A stretch of 64,000 nt of DNA from CADCVT01 sp036389485 (GTDB lineage Bacteria > Actinomycetota > Thermoleophilia > Solirubrobacterales > Solirubrobacteraceae), in the NCBI GenBank assembly GCA_036389485.1, contig DASVPR010000055.1, positions 1-64,000 of the forward strand. The letters run 5' to 3'. Made by a program: the position numbers and the translations under genes. This document shows, one piece after another, positions 34,087 through 41,825 of the stretch (positions within the stretch are counted from its first letter, which is position 1; every line of letters begins with the position of its first letter). The notes below the pieces were generated by a model that was not told where the DNA came from, ran no database searches, and saw nothing but the letters and a program-made list of their open reading frames with translations.

Positions 34087-34552
34087 GCGGGTGGGAGAGG
34101 AGCGTCGTCGCGCGGCCGGCGAGAGAGCGCGGGTCGTGCATCACGCCGAGCTGGCGCATGATCGTCGCCTGGTCGAAGTAGACGCGCTCGCAGACGATCC
34201 GGTCGCCCTCGAAGAGGAAGAACGCGGTCATGCGGCACTTGAACGCCCGGCCCGTCGGCTGCAGGGCGCGCAGCGGGCCGAGGTGCGTCCCGAGGAGGAA
34301 GAACTCGGCGATCACGGCGTCGTCGGCGTGGTGCAGCGCGATCAGCTCGTTGCGCTGGTCCGGGAAGGCGGTTCGCGTCTTGGCGAAGTAGGCGCCCACC
34401 TCGCCCTCGCCGTCGTAGACGTCACCGGTCGCGACGATCTCGTAGCGCGGGTGCGCGAACGTCCCGATCGTGGTGTCGAAGTCGTGGACGTTCTCGGACT
34501 CCATGTGCTCGCGCACGACCGCCTCGCGGCGGCTGCGCAGGTTCGCGGCCAT
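34043..34552 (-). CDS. SnoaL-like / NTF2-fold polyketide cyclase-family protein
   Basis: 169 residues. It has the cone-shaped NTF2 fold pattern: HMESENVHDFDTTIGTFAHP, YEIVATGDVYDGEGEVGAYF, TAFPDQRNELIALHHADDAVIAEF and CRMTAFFLFEGDRIVCERVYFD. This length and the HDFDTTIxTF motif match ester/ketone-processing SnoaL_4-type proteins. Substrate unknown. TAGGCT ends 6 bases before ATG 34552. Confidence 0.82.
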   Translation of the reverse strand: MAANLRSRREAVVREHMESENVHDFDTTIGTFAHPRYEIVATGDVYDGEGEVGAYFAKTRTAFPDQRNELIALHHADDAVIAEFFLLGTHLGPLRALQPTGRAFKCRMTAFFLFEGDRIVCERVYFDQATIMRQLGVMHDPRSLAGRATTLLSHPLTIGRAALRRLRRP

Positions 34553-34558
34553 GCACCG

Positions 34559-34564
34559 AGCCTA
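34559..34564 (-). promoter_or_regulatory. -10 element of the SnoaL-like gene
   Basis: On the reverse strand this reads TAGGCT, ending 6 bases before ATG 34552. It overlaps the stop codon (34562-34564) of the upstream GNAT gene, so the SnoaL-like gene can be transcribed on its own. Confidence 0.45.
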
Positions 34565-35059
34565 GAGCGCCTTGCGCAGCGAGACCGACCGGCGCCGGTA
34601 GCCGAGGCGGGCCTCGTAGAAGCGAGGGACGATCCCGCTGTCCCAGTTCCCGTCGGCCACCGCGACCGTCGCGCCGCGCTCGCGGCCCCAGCGCTCCGCG
34701 GCCAGGACGAGGTCGATCCCGACGCCGGCGCCGCGGTGCTCCTCGGCCACGGCGACCGCGTCGATGATCAGCCGCGTCGTCCCGAGCTCGCGCTGCAGCT
34801 GCCACTTCGCGTCGGAGACGGGCGTCACGAGCCGCGCGCTGACCCAGCCGATCACCTCGTCGCCCTGCTCGCTGACCAGCAGCGCGAGGTCCTGGTCGGA
34901 CTCCATCGCCTCCACGCCGCACTCGAGCCAATCCACCAGCCCGTCCTCGTCGGGCACCTGGAAGTCCGAGGGGCTGACGCCGACGTAGAACCGCCCCACG
35001 TCGGTCCAGGCGCGGGCCATGGCCTGTGCGTCTTCCCGCCGCGCTTCGCGCACGCTCAT
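34562..35059 (-). CDS. GNAT-family N-acetyltransferase
   Basis: 165 residues. Acetyl-CoA binding is indicated by AVAEEHRGAGVGIDLVLAAERW (R-G-A-G-V-G P-loop) and the end FYEARLGYRRRSVSLRK. N-terminal VREARREDAQAMARAW is standard for single-domain GNATs such as RimI-like enzymes. Acceptor unknown. ATG 35059 has AAGCAT ending 7 bases upstream. It diverges from a secreted CAP-domain gene. Confidence 0.87.
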   Translation of the reverse strand: MSVREARREDAQAMARAWTDVGRFYVGVSPSDFQVPDEDGLVDWLECGVEAMESDQDLALLVSEQGDEVIGWVSARLVTPVSDAKWQLQRELGTTRLIIDAVAVAEEHRGAGVGIDLVLAAERWGRERGATVAVADGNWDSGIVPRFYEARLGYRRRSVSLRKAL

Positions 35060-35066
35060 CCCCGGG

Positions 35067-35072
35067 ATGCTT
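35067..35072 (-). promoter_or_regulatory. -10-like element of the GNAT gene
   Basis: On the reverse strand this reads AAGCAT (xAxxxT), ending 7 bases before ATG 35059. Confidence 0.3.
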
Positions 35073-35138
35073 AGCGCACTTGACGCGGCGCGTGCCTTCC
35101 GGCGACGCCCCGCCCGCCGTGCGGCACCCTATGCCGTG

Positions 35139-35714
35139 ATGCGCCGCGCGCTCGCCCTGACGCTGCTCGCCCTCGCCGCGGTCGCCGCGCCGCCCGCGCT
35201 CGCGCAGGACGACGAGGAGAAGGATCCCCTGCTCCCGCCCGCCCGGGCGTGCCGGGGCGCGACGAACGTCGACGCCCACTTCCGCACGCAGCGCCTGGCG
35301 ATGCACTGCCTGATCAACCTGGTGAGGCAGCGCGCGGGGCTCCGGAAGGTGAAGTCGAGCGCGGCGCTCCGCCACTCCGCCACCTACAAGGCCCGCCGGA
35401 TCGCGGCGTGCAAGCGCTTCACCCACAGCCCGTGCGGCGACGACCTCGCGGCGCCGTTCCACGAGGCGGAGGTGACGAGGCACGGCGCGTGGTTCGTCGG
35501 GGAGAACCTCGGCTGGCGCAAGGTCGAGGAGGCGACGGCGTACGAGATCCTGCGCGGGTGGCTCGCGTCCGGGCCGCACCGCCGCGTGCTGCTCGACCGG
35601 CGCTTCACCCACCTCGGCGTCCGCCGCCGGCGGCTGCGGCTGAACGACCTGCCGCACGGGATCGTGATCTGGGTCGCCCACCTGGGGACGCCGAAGAAGC
35701 GCAGACGCGGCTAG
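35139..35714 (+). CDS. Secreted CAP (SCP/PR-1)-domain protein
   Basis: 191 residues from ATG 35139, the start that gives a clean signal peptide (RRALALTLLALAAVAAPPALAQ, cleavage after ALA). The CAP domain contains LINLVRQRAGLRKVKSS, LRHSATYKARRIAACKRFTH, VGENLGWRK and IVIWVAHLG, with the central HSP-type His and Glu positions retained (FTHSPCG, GENLG). Bacterial CAP proteins of this type are extracellular and of unclear biochemical role. The stop shares CTAG with the convergent methyltransferase. Confidence 0.87.
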   Translation: MRRALALTLLALAAVAAPPALAQDDEEKDPLLPPARACRGATNVDAHFRTQRLAMHCLINLVRQRAGLRKVKSSAALRHSATYKARRIAACKRFTHSPCGDDLAAPFHEAEVTRHGAWFVGENLGWRKVEEATAYEILRGWLASGPHRRVLLDRRFTHLGVRRRRLRLNDLPHGIVIWVAHLGTPKKRRRG

Positions 35715-36373
35715 CCGTAGAGCAGCAGGCGCGAGCGGCCGCCGTGGAAGCGGCGGTCCGCCCGCAGGCCGCGCTCGCGGGCGCGGGCCACGATGGCGTC
35801 GACCGGCAGCTCGTGGTGCAGCGCATCGTCGTCGGGGCCGAGGAGGTTGACGCAGACCAATGCGGCGCTGCGCTCCATGGTCTCGAGGAGCGCGAGCGGC
35901 GCCTCGACGTGCTCGAGGACGTCGAAGGCGTACGCGAGGTCGAACCCGTCCGGGAGGGGAGCGGCGTCGAGGTCGTGGACGCGCGCGGCCAGGCCGCGGC
36001 GCTCCAGCCGCCAGCGCAGGTAGCGCGTGCTCGGGTTGTCGAAGTCGGCGAACGCGACGTCGTAGCCGGCTTCGAGCAGCATCAGGCCGTCTGAGCCGAT
36101 GCCGCAGCCGACGTCGAGCAGGCGCGCGGGCGGCGGGGCCGCGCGCAGCAGCTCGCGCAGGTACGGGAGCTTCGTGCCCGTCATCGCGAACGCGGTGAGG
36201 TTGTACAGGTAGGCCTCGGACTCGCGGTAGAGCCGCTGCTCGTCTGCGATCGCCGCGGCCTCCTCCTCGAGCTGCTCGCGCCAGCGGACGAGCCGGTCGT
36301 GGTCGTAGGCGTCGCCGAGGTACGCGCGAAGCTCGGCCTCCTCGCGCGCCGGGTCGTGGCGGAGGGAGGTCAT
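35711..36373 (-). CDS. Class I SAM-dependent methyltransferase preceded by coupled minicistrons
   Basis: 220 residues. Motif I LLDVGCGIGSDGLMLLEAGY; VAFADFDNPSTRYLRWRLER; DLAYAFDVLEHVEAPLALL. The family acts on small molecules or glycans. The N-terminus MTSLRHDPAREEAELRAYLG is unusual because its first 8 codons are repeated three more times upstream in a 35-bp tandem array, each copy having its own ATG and TGA. The true start is at 36373, the last copy, where the frame continues into the enzyme. Translation probably depends on reinitiation from the upstream minicistrons and the methyltransferase gene before them. Confidence 0.85.
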   Translation of the reverse strand: MTSLRHDPAREEAELRAYLGDAYDHDRLVRWREQLEEEAAAIADEQRLYRESEAYLYNLTAFAMTGTKLPYLRELLRAAPPPARLLDVGCGIGSDGLMLLEAGYDVAFADFDNPSTRYLRWRLERRGLAARVHDLDAAPLPDGFDLAYAFDVLEHVEAPLALLETMERSAALVCVNLLGPDDDALHHELPVDAIVARARERGLRADRRFHGGRSRLLLYG

Positions 36374-36478
36374 GGGGGCGGGACGGGGTCGTGGCGGAGG
36401 GAGGTCATGGGGGCGCTACGGGGTCGTGGCGGAGGGAGGTCATGGGGGCGGTACGGGGTCGTGGCGGAGGGAGGTCAT
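36351..36478 (-). repeat. 35-bp tandem repeat encoding three ATGA-coupled 12-codon minicistrons
   Basis: Nearly four copies of a 35-bp unit (starts 36351, 36386, 36421, 36456). On the minus strand each unit holds ATG plus the codons MTSLRHDP. The first three ATGs (36478, 36443, 36408) open 13-codon frames ending TGA at 36440, 36405 and 36370, encoding MTSLRHDPVPPP, MTSLRHDPVAPP and MTSLRHDPVPPP. Each TGA overlaps the next ATG (ATGA), so 39 minus 4 gives the 35-bp period exactly. The upstream methyltransferase stop (36475-36477) overlaps the first ATG, and the fourth ATG starts the next enzyme. Slipped duplication of a gene's start region explains the origin; only three substitutions separate the units. 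Confidence 0.9.
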
Positions 36479-37233
36479 CGCGGCTTCGCGGCCAGCGCCG
36501 CGTGCGGGTCGCCGCGCAGCGCGTGGAGCGCCTCCTCGCGGCCCGCGCGGGTGTGGAGGCGCCGCGGGCGGACGCGCGCCTGCGGGCCGCCGGCACCGAA
36601 CGGCATGAAGAACGTGCGCGGGCCGTCGACGACCGCGAACCCGGCGGCCTCGGCCATCCGCGCCAGCCCGGCCGCATTGACCTTCCACCACCACGGCCAG
36701 TCGCGACCGTGGAGCGTCGCGGCGGGGCTCCTCCGGAGCAGCGCGGTGAGGCGAGCGTCGATCGCGTCCTCCAGGACCAGCAGCTCGCGGCAGACCGACC
36801 GGATCGCCATGAGCGCGCCGACGGGGTCGCGCAGGTGCGCGGTCAGCGAGCCGCAGTAGACGACGTCGAACCCGCCGTCGCGCACCGGCGAGAGCTCGTG
36901 GACGGACCGCTCGCGCCGCCGCGCCCGCGATCCGAGCGCCTCACGCGCCTGCTCGAACGCCTCGCCGCGCTTCTGCGCGGCCACCGCCACGATCCCCGCC
37001 GGGGTCGCGTCGGCGGGCCAGTCCCAGCCGTACGGGTCGAGGACGTCGATGGCGATCACCTCCGCCGCGCCGCGCCGCTCCATCTCGAACGCCCAGTAGC
37101 CGTCGTAGGTCCCGACGTCGAGGCACCGCTTGCCGTCGAGCCGCGCGGGGAGCGGGACCGGCGCGCCGCGCGTGTCGAACCAGCCGGGCGTCGGCCCGCG
37201 GCCGGGGAGGTCGATCGTGTGGTACCAGTCCAC
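36475..37233 (-). CDS. Class I methyltransferase, WYHT-type paralogue A (CmoB/DUF1698-like)
   Basis: 252 residues from GTG 37233. It starts VDWYHTIDLPGRGPTPGWFD, then has a conserved SAM site CLDVGTYDGYWAFEMERRGA and EVIAIDVLDPYGWDWP, and YCGSLTAHLRDPVGALMAI. The order of motifs resembles CmoB-like methyltransferases. Two further paralogues lie at 42280 and 44716. Its C-terminus (FFMPFGAGGPQARVR, GDPHAALAAKPR) matches the copy at 42280 more than the one at 44716. It starts one base from a divergent GT2 gene, so it was probably encoded with glycan genes; sugar methylation is inference. Confidence 0.85.
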   Translation of the reverse strand: MDWYHTIDLPGRGPTPGWFDTRGAPVPLPARLDGKRCLDVGTYDGYWAFEMERRGAAEVIAIDVLDPYGWDWPADATPAGIVAVAAQKRGEAFEQAREALGSRARRRERSVHELSPVRDGGFDVVYCGSLTAHLRDPVGALMAIRSVCRELLVLEDAIDARLTALLRRSPAATLHGRDWPWWWKVNAAGLARMAEAAGFAVVDGPRTFFMPFGAGGPQARVRPRRLHTRAGREEALHALRGDPHAALAAKPR

Positions 37234-37234
37234 G

Positions 37235-38065
37235 GTGGGCGAGTCTGACAAGCCGGCGGTCACGGTCGTCATCCCGGCGCGCGACGCCGCCGCGGTCCTT
37301 CCCGTGACGCTCGCGGCCCTCGCGGGCGACGACGTCGTCGTCGTCGACAACGGCTCGCGCGACGCGACGGCGGAGGTCGCGCGGGCGCACGGCGCGCGCG
37401 TGGTCGCCGAGCCGCGACGCTCCCGGGCGCGGGCGCGCAACGCCGGCGCGCGGGCCGCCACCGCGGACGTGCTGCTGTTCCTCGACGCCGACTGCGTCCC
37501 GCGGCCCGGCTGGAGCGAGGCGATGCGACGGGCGATCGCCGAGGGCGCGGACCTCGCCGGCGGCCCGATCGAGTGGCGCACGAGCGAGCAGCCGAACGCC
37601 GTCGAGCGCTTCGACGCCCGGTGGCGGCTGCGACCGGCCCGCGCGATCGCCGAGGGCTGGGCCGGCACGGGGAACCTGGCGATCCGCCGCGACCTGTTCG
37701 AGCGCCTCGGCGGCTTCGACCCGAGCTTCGTGCACGCGGGCGAGGACGTCGATTTGAGCAGGCGGGCGGTCGCGGCGGGGGCGCGGCTCGTCCTGGCCGA
37801 GGACGCGGTCGTCAGCCACGCCGCGGAGCGGACGCGGCGCGGCCTGCTGCGCCGCGCGTTCCGCCACGGCCATGCGAACGCGCAGCTGCGCCGCCGGTTC
37901 GGCCCGCAGGCCGGGCGCGTCTACTGGCGCCACCCCAAGCCGCTCGTCGCGGGCGACTGGGCGCTGCGGCGCTTCGAGATCGAGGACCGGACGCTCCTGG
38001 GCGTCGCGCGGCTCGACTACGCGGGGCGGATGGCCGGCTCGCTGTGGGCGACCGTGGTCCGCTGA
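37235..38065 (+). CDS. GT2-family glycosyltransferase
   Basis: 276 residues. VTVVIPARDAAAVLPVTLAA, VVVDNGSRDATAEVARAHGA, ARNAGARAATADVLLFLDADCVP and GFDPSFVHAGEDVDLSRRAV are GT-A signatures with an intact DxD (DAD) and catalytic ED. The C-terminal domain includes an HGHANAQLRRRFG helix. GTG 37235 is the only start that keeps the first beta strand; it leaves a single base before the divergent methyltransferase start, so its promoter must lie inside that gene. A flippase gene follows 18 bases later. Confidence 0.87.
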   Translation: MGESDKPAVTVVIPARDAAAVLPVTLAALAGDDVVVVDNGSRDATAEVARAHGARVVAEPRRSRARARNAGARAATADVLLFLDADCVPRPGWSEAMRRAIAEGADLAGGPIEWRTSEQPNAVERFDARWRLRPARAIAEGWAGTGNLAIRRDLFERLGGFDPSFVHAGEDVDLSRRAVAAGARLVLAEDAVVSHAAERTRRGLLRRAFRHGHANAQLRRRFGPQAGRVYWRHPKPLVAGDWALRRFEIEDRTLLGVARLDYAGRMAGSLWATVVR

Positions 38066-38083
38066 TCGAGCCGCCCGTCCGCG

Positions 38084-39583
38084 ATGATCCAGCCGATGGA
38101 CGCCACGCCGGAAGCGGTCCGCCCCACGCGGGCGGAGCGGCTGCGCGACGAGCGGCCGGAGGGGCTGCGCCGGGTCGCGGCGCGCGGCGTGATCGTCAAC
38201 GCCGCGTTCCTCACCGGGCTGGGCGTCCTCGGCTTCGTCAAGGGCTTCGCGCTGGCGGCGATCATCGCGCCGACGCAGTACGGCGTCTGGGGGATCCTCG
38301 CCGCCGCGCTCGGCACGCTCGCGCGGCTCAAGCAGATCGGCGTCAGCGACAAGTACATCCAGCAGGACGAGGCCGACCAGGAGCTGGCGTTCCAGCGCGC
38401 GTTCACGATCGAGGCGCTGCTGAACGCGGCGCTGCTCGCGGTGCTCGTCGCCGCCGTCCCGGTCATCACCGTCGTCTACGGGCACGACGAGCTGCTGCTG
38501 CCCGGGTTCGCGCTGTGCCTGACGATCCCCGCGGTCACGCTGCAGGCGCCGATCTGGGTCCTCTACCGGCGGATGGAGTTCGTCCGCCAGCGCGCGATGC
38601 AGGCGATCGACCCGCTCGTGTCGCTCGTCGTCACGCTCGGCCTCGCGCTCGCCGGCGCCGGCTACTGGTCCTTCGTCGGCGGCGTCATCGCGGGCGCCTG
38701 GGCGACGGCGGCGGTGGCGGTCGCGCTGGCGCCGTTCCCGCTGCGCCCCGCGCTCGACCGCCCGACGATCCGCAGCTACGTGCGGTTCTCGGGCCCGCTG
38801 GCGGTCGCGTCGCTGGCGAGCCTCGTGGTCGCGCAGGGCGGGATCCTGCTCGGCGAGGCGGCGGTCGGGCTCGCCGGCGTCGGGGCGCTGGCGCTGGCGA
38901 CGACGATCTACCAGCTGACGCTTCGCGTGGACGCCCTCATCACCGACACGCTCTACCCGGCGATCTGCGCGGTGAAGGACCGCACGGACGTGCTCCACGA
39001 GAGCTTCGTCAAGTCCAACCGCCTCGCGCTGATGTGGGCGATGCCGTTCGGCCTCGGCATGGCGCTGTTCGGCGACGACCTCGTCCACCACGTCATCGGG
39101 CGCAAGTGGGAGGACGCGGTGGTGCTGCTGCAGATCTTCGGCGTCGTGGCGGCGGTCGGGCACCTCGGCTTCAACTGGGCCGCGTACTTCCGGGCGGTGG
39201 GGGACACGCGGCCGATCGCGATCGTCGCGGTGGTCGAGGCGGCCGCCTTCCTCGCGATCAACGTCCCGCTGCTGTTCGCGTTCGGGCTGGAGGGCTACGC
39301 GGCCGGCTACCTGGCCACGATGTTCGTCAGCCTGGCGCTGCGGGGCGTCTTCCTGCGGCGGCTGTTCCGGGGATTCGGGCTCGCCCGGCATGCGCTGCGC
39401 GCGCTCGCGCCGTCCGTGCCGGCGCTCGCGCTGATCCTCCTGATCCGGATCGCCGAGGACGGTGGGCGCAGCGGCGCCGCCGCGGCGGCGGAGCTCGGCG
39501 CGTACGTGGCGGTCACGCTGGCGGCGACGTACGCGTTCGAGCGCGACCTGATCCGCGAGGCGGTCGACTACCTGCGGCGCTAG
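38084..39583 (+). CDS. Polysaccharide flippase, Wzx/MATE-like (PST family)
   Basis: 499 residues, about 12-14 hydrophobic helices. FKGFALAAIIAPTQYGVWGI, YLQ-type KYIQQDEADQELAFQRAFT and RRMEFVRQRAMQAIDPLV match polysaccharide-transport (Wzx/RfbX-like) proteins. It would flip undecaprenyl-linked oligosaccharides to the outer face for polymerisation. ATG 38084 is used; ATG 38096 is an alternative and has GATGAT 7 bases upstream. The stop shares CTAG with the convergent sulfatase-fold gene. No Wzy polymerase gene can be picked out with confidence nearby. Confidence 0.9.
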   Translation: MIQPMDATPEAVRPTRAERLRDERPEGLRRVAARGVIVNAAFLTGLGVLGFVKGFALAAIIAPTQYGVWGILAAALGTLARLKQIGVSDKYIQQDEADQELAFQRAFTIEALLNAALLAVLVAAVPVITVVYGHDELLLPGFALCLTIPAVTLQAPIWVLYRRMEFVRQRAMQAIDPLVSLVVTLGLALAGAGYWSFVGGVIAGAWATAAVAVALAPFPLRPALDRPTIRSYVRFSGPLAVASLASLVVAQGGILLGEAAVGLAGVGALALATTIYQLTLRVDALITDTLYPAICAVKDRTDVLHESFVKSNRLALMWAMPFGLGMALFGDDLVHHVIGRKWEDAVVLLQIFGVVAAVGHLGFNWAAYFRAVGDTRPIAIVAVVEAAAFLAINVPLLFAFGLEGYAAGYLATMFVSLALRGVFLRRLFRGFGLARHALRALAPSVPALALILLIRIAEDGGRSGAAAAAELGAYVAVTLAATYAFERDLIREAVDYLRR

Positions 39584-40977
39584 AGGTAGCCGAGCGTCCG
39601 CATCTGGCGCTCGAGCGCCTCGACGTCCCCGGGGTCGGCGGGCGCGGGCGGGGTCGCGCCGGGCTCCTCCCACACGGACGGGTGCGCCAGCGCGGTGCGC
39701 AGCCTCGCGACGCGCTCCTCCTCGCCCGGCGGCACCGTGGCCAGCGGGGCGGCCTCGAGCGGGTCGGTCGTCAGGTCGTAGAGCGACTCGACGTCCCCCT
39801 GCCGGACGAGCTTGAGCCGCCCGTCGCTCGTCGACGTGATCTGGGTCGTGATCCGCCATGCCGCGTCCTCGTCGAGGCCCCAGGCGGCGATCGCCTCGTC
39901 CACGCGCGGGTCGTCGCGGGGCGCCGCCGGGTCGGCCTGCGCGATGGGAAGGGCGGGCGGCGGGGCGTACGGGTGGTGGTCGAGCTCAAGCGCGGTCGCC
40001 AGCGCGTGGGGGAGGGCGGCGAGGGTCGCCAGCTCCGGGAGGTCGACCGGCCCCGTGGCCACGAACGGCACTCTGAGGAGCCGGTCGTCGAGCGAGAACG
40101 CGTGGCCGACGAGCCCGCCCTCGCCGAAGTTCTCGCCGTGGTCGGAGGTGACGATCACGAGCGTGTCGTCGAGCAGGCGCTGCTGGTCGAGCGCCTCGAG
40201 GACGCCCGCGAGCCAGTCGTCCATGTACCGGACGGCGGCGGCGTAGAGGCGGCGCATCCGTGCGAGCGCCTCGTCCTCGAACCCGAGCCTGCCCGCGCAC
40301 GCCCGCCAGATGGCGCCCATGGTCAAAAGGCGGCGGGCGTCCTCGGCGGCGCGCAGGCGCTGGAGCGGCTTGAGGTCGTTGTACGGGCGCGGCGGCAGGT
40401 AGGGCGAGTGGCACTCGACGAGGTTCACGAACCAGAAGAAGGGCTCGTCGTGCGGCTGCTCGGCGATCCAGGCGCGGAGCGCCCTTCCGGCGTCCGCGGC
40501 GCCGTCGTCGACCTTCCCCCGCAGCCCCTCCAGCGCCCACCGCGCGCGGCTGCGGGCGCCGGGGTCCGCCATCCCGGTCTGGCGGTCCGGACTGATCGTG
40601 ACGAAGCGGTCGAAGCCGAGGTGGAAGCCGCTCTGCTCGGTCAGCCACAGGTTCGTGCTGATGGCGCCGGTGCGGTAGCCGTTGTGCGTCAGGACCTCGG
40701 GCAGCAGGCGGTCGCGGTGGTGCTCCAGGACGGCGCGGGCGCCCTGCGGCCGCCCGCCGGGGACCTGCGTGAGCCCGAGGCGGCGGGGCAGCAGGCCGGT
40801 GAACATCGACGCGTGCGACGGGACCGTCCAGTTCGCGGTGGCGTGGGTGCCTATGTGCGCCCTCCCGCGGCTTGCGAGCTGCGCGACGGCCGGCGTGGCG
40901 CCCGCCTCGGCGACCGGTGCGACGGCGTCGGCGCGGGCCGTGTCCAGCACGACGAGGAGCACGTTCGGCCGGTCCAT
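39580..40977 (-). CDS. Sulfatase-fold (alkaline phosphatase superfamily) hydrolase/transferase
   Basis: 465 residues. NVLLVVLDTARADAV supplies the first metal Asp; SDHGENFGEGGLVGH supplies the second metal site; FFWFVNLVECHSPYLPP is a sulfatase-type strand. The position normally held by Cys/Ser (C/S-x-P-S/x-R) reads NWTVPSHAS, a T-x-P-S-H variant, so formylglycine formation is not expected and Thr is the likely nucleophile. The enzyme could hydrolyse or transfer a sulfate- or phospho-ester on the surface glycan. There is no signal peptide, so it appears to act in the cytosol. It diverges from a second, shorter sulfatase-fold gene. Confidence 0.87.
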   Translation of the reverse strand: MDRPNVLLVVLDTARADAVAPVAEAGATPAVAQLASRGRAHIGTHATANWTVPSHASMFTGLLPRRLGLTQVPGGRPQGARAVLEHHRDRLLPEVLTHNGYRTGAISTNLWLTEQSGFHLGFDRFVTISPDRQTGMADPGARSRARWALEGLRGKVDDGAADAGRALRAWIAEQPHDEPFFWFVNLVECHSPYLPPRPYNDLKPLQRLRAAEDARRLLTMGAIWRACAGRLGFEDEALARMRRLYAAAVRYMDDWLAGVLEALDQQRLLDDTLVIVTSDHGENFGEGGLVGHAFSLDDRLLRVPFVATGPVDLPELATLAALPHALATALELDHHPYAPPPALPIAQADPAAPRDDPRVDEAIAAWGLDEDAAWRITTQITSTSDGRLKLVRQGDVESLYDLTTDPLEAAPLATVPPGEEERVARLRTALAHPSVWEEPGATPPAPADPGDVEALERQMRTLGYL

Positions 40978-40984
40978 CGCGAAG

Positions 40985-40991
40985 TAGCCTA
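40985..40991. promoter_or_regulatory. Overlapping divergent -10 elements between two sulfatase-fold genes
   Basis: Plus strand TAGCCT (40985-40990) ends 10 bases before ATG 41001; minus strand TAGGCT (40991-40986) ends 8 bases before ATG 40977. They form a near-palindromic TAGCCTA in a 23-base gap, so transcription can leave in both directions from one melted region. Confidence 0.5.
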
Positions 40992-41000
40992 CGGCCGCGG

Positions 41001-41825
41001 ATGAGCCCCCGGAACCTCGTCGTGGTGACGCTCGACAGCTGTCGCTACGACAGCTGGACCGCCGCCGCGCCGGAGAACCTGGCTCGGCTCGGGCCGGTCG
41101 AGCGCCGCTACAGCTACGTGAGCTGGACGGCGCCGTCGCACTTCAACCTGCTGATGGGGCTGCTGCCGCACACGAACCCGCGGCACGTCTATGCGTCCGA
41201 GTACTACAAGCGCGACTTCGCGCGGTACGGGGAGCGGCTCGGGGTGGCGGACATGGAGTTCCGCCGGCTGCTGCCGTCGCTCTGGCTCCCGCGCTTCCTG
41301 CGCGACTCGCTCGGCTACTCGACGCACGCGCTGGTGTCGCTGCCGGTGCTGAACCCGCACACGATCCTGAACCAGGCGTTCGACAGCTACGAGATGATGC
41401 CGCGGCACAACGACATGGCGGCGATGCTGGATCGGCTCCGATTCGACGCCGAGCGCCCGTCGTTCCACCTCCTCAACGTCGGGGAGACGCACTACCCGTA
41501 CGCGCTGCCGTCCGAGGCCCCGGATGAGTGGCCGCGGCTGCACGGCGTCCACGGCGTCTTCAAGCACATGGGGGACTCGGTCGGCGAGGCGCCCGCGTCC
41601 TTCGACCAGGACGCCCTCGACCGGCTGCGGGCGCGGCAGGTCGAGGCGGTGCGGTATCTCGACGGCGTCTTCGCCTCGCTGTTCGAGGCGCTGCCCCGGG
41701 ACACGTGGGTGATCGTCACCGCCGACCACGGGGAGCTGTTCGGCGAGGACGGCTTCTTCGGCCACGGCCCTGTGATGCACGAGAAGGTCTTCGAGGTGCC
41801 GTTCGTCGAGGGGCTGGTGCCATGA
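41001..41825 (+). CDS. Short sulfatase-fold protein with Thr at the active-site position
   Basis: 274 residues. NLVVVTLDSCRYDSW, VSWTAPSHFNLLMGLLP, FHLLNVGETHYPYALPS and TADHGELFGEDGFFGHGPVMH give the core of the alkaline phosphatase superfamily, including both metal sites. The nucleophile motif is T-A-P-S-H, as in the divergent neighbour. The protein ends soon after the second metal site (EVPFVEGLVP) and lacks the C-terminal 150-180 residues of the larger one, so it is a minimal core. Coupled by ATGA to an RpiB-like gene. Substrate unknown. Confidence 0.82.
   Translation: MSPRNLVVVTLDSCRYDSWTAAAPENLARLGPVERRYSYVSWTAPSHFNLLMGLLPHTNPRHVYASEYYKRDFARYGERLGVADMEFRRLLPSLWLPRFLRDSLGYSTHALVSLPVLNPHTILNQAFDSYEMMPRHNDMAAMLDRLRFDAERPSFHLLNVGETHYPYALPSEAPDEWPRLHGVHGVFKHMGDSVGEAPASFDQDALDRLRARQVEAVRYLDGVFASLFEALPRDTWVIVTADHGELFGEDGFFGHGPVMHEKVFEVPFVEGLVP

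Noticed and set aside
36351..36478. CRISPR array
   Set aside because: The 35-bp units are directly contiguous with no spacers, and no cas genes are present.
36372..36608. Plus-strand Gly/Arg-rich frame starting in the repeat (SD-like GGAGG before ATG)
   Set aside because: The SD-like match comes from the complement of the repeated CCTCC codons. The product is low-complexity and runs antisense to a well supported methyltransferase.
36941..39859. Long reverse-strand frame of about 970 codons across the GT2 and flippase genes
   Set aside because: Low-complexity charged translation; the forward genes have recognisable motifs and normal composition.
39580..41825. Genuine formylglycine sulfatases
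   Set aside because: The required Cys or Ser at the nucleophile position is Thr in both proteins, so the classical sulfatase label is not supported.
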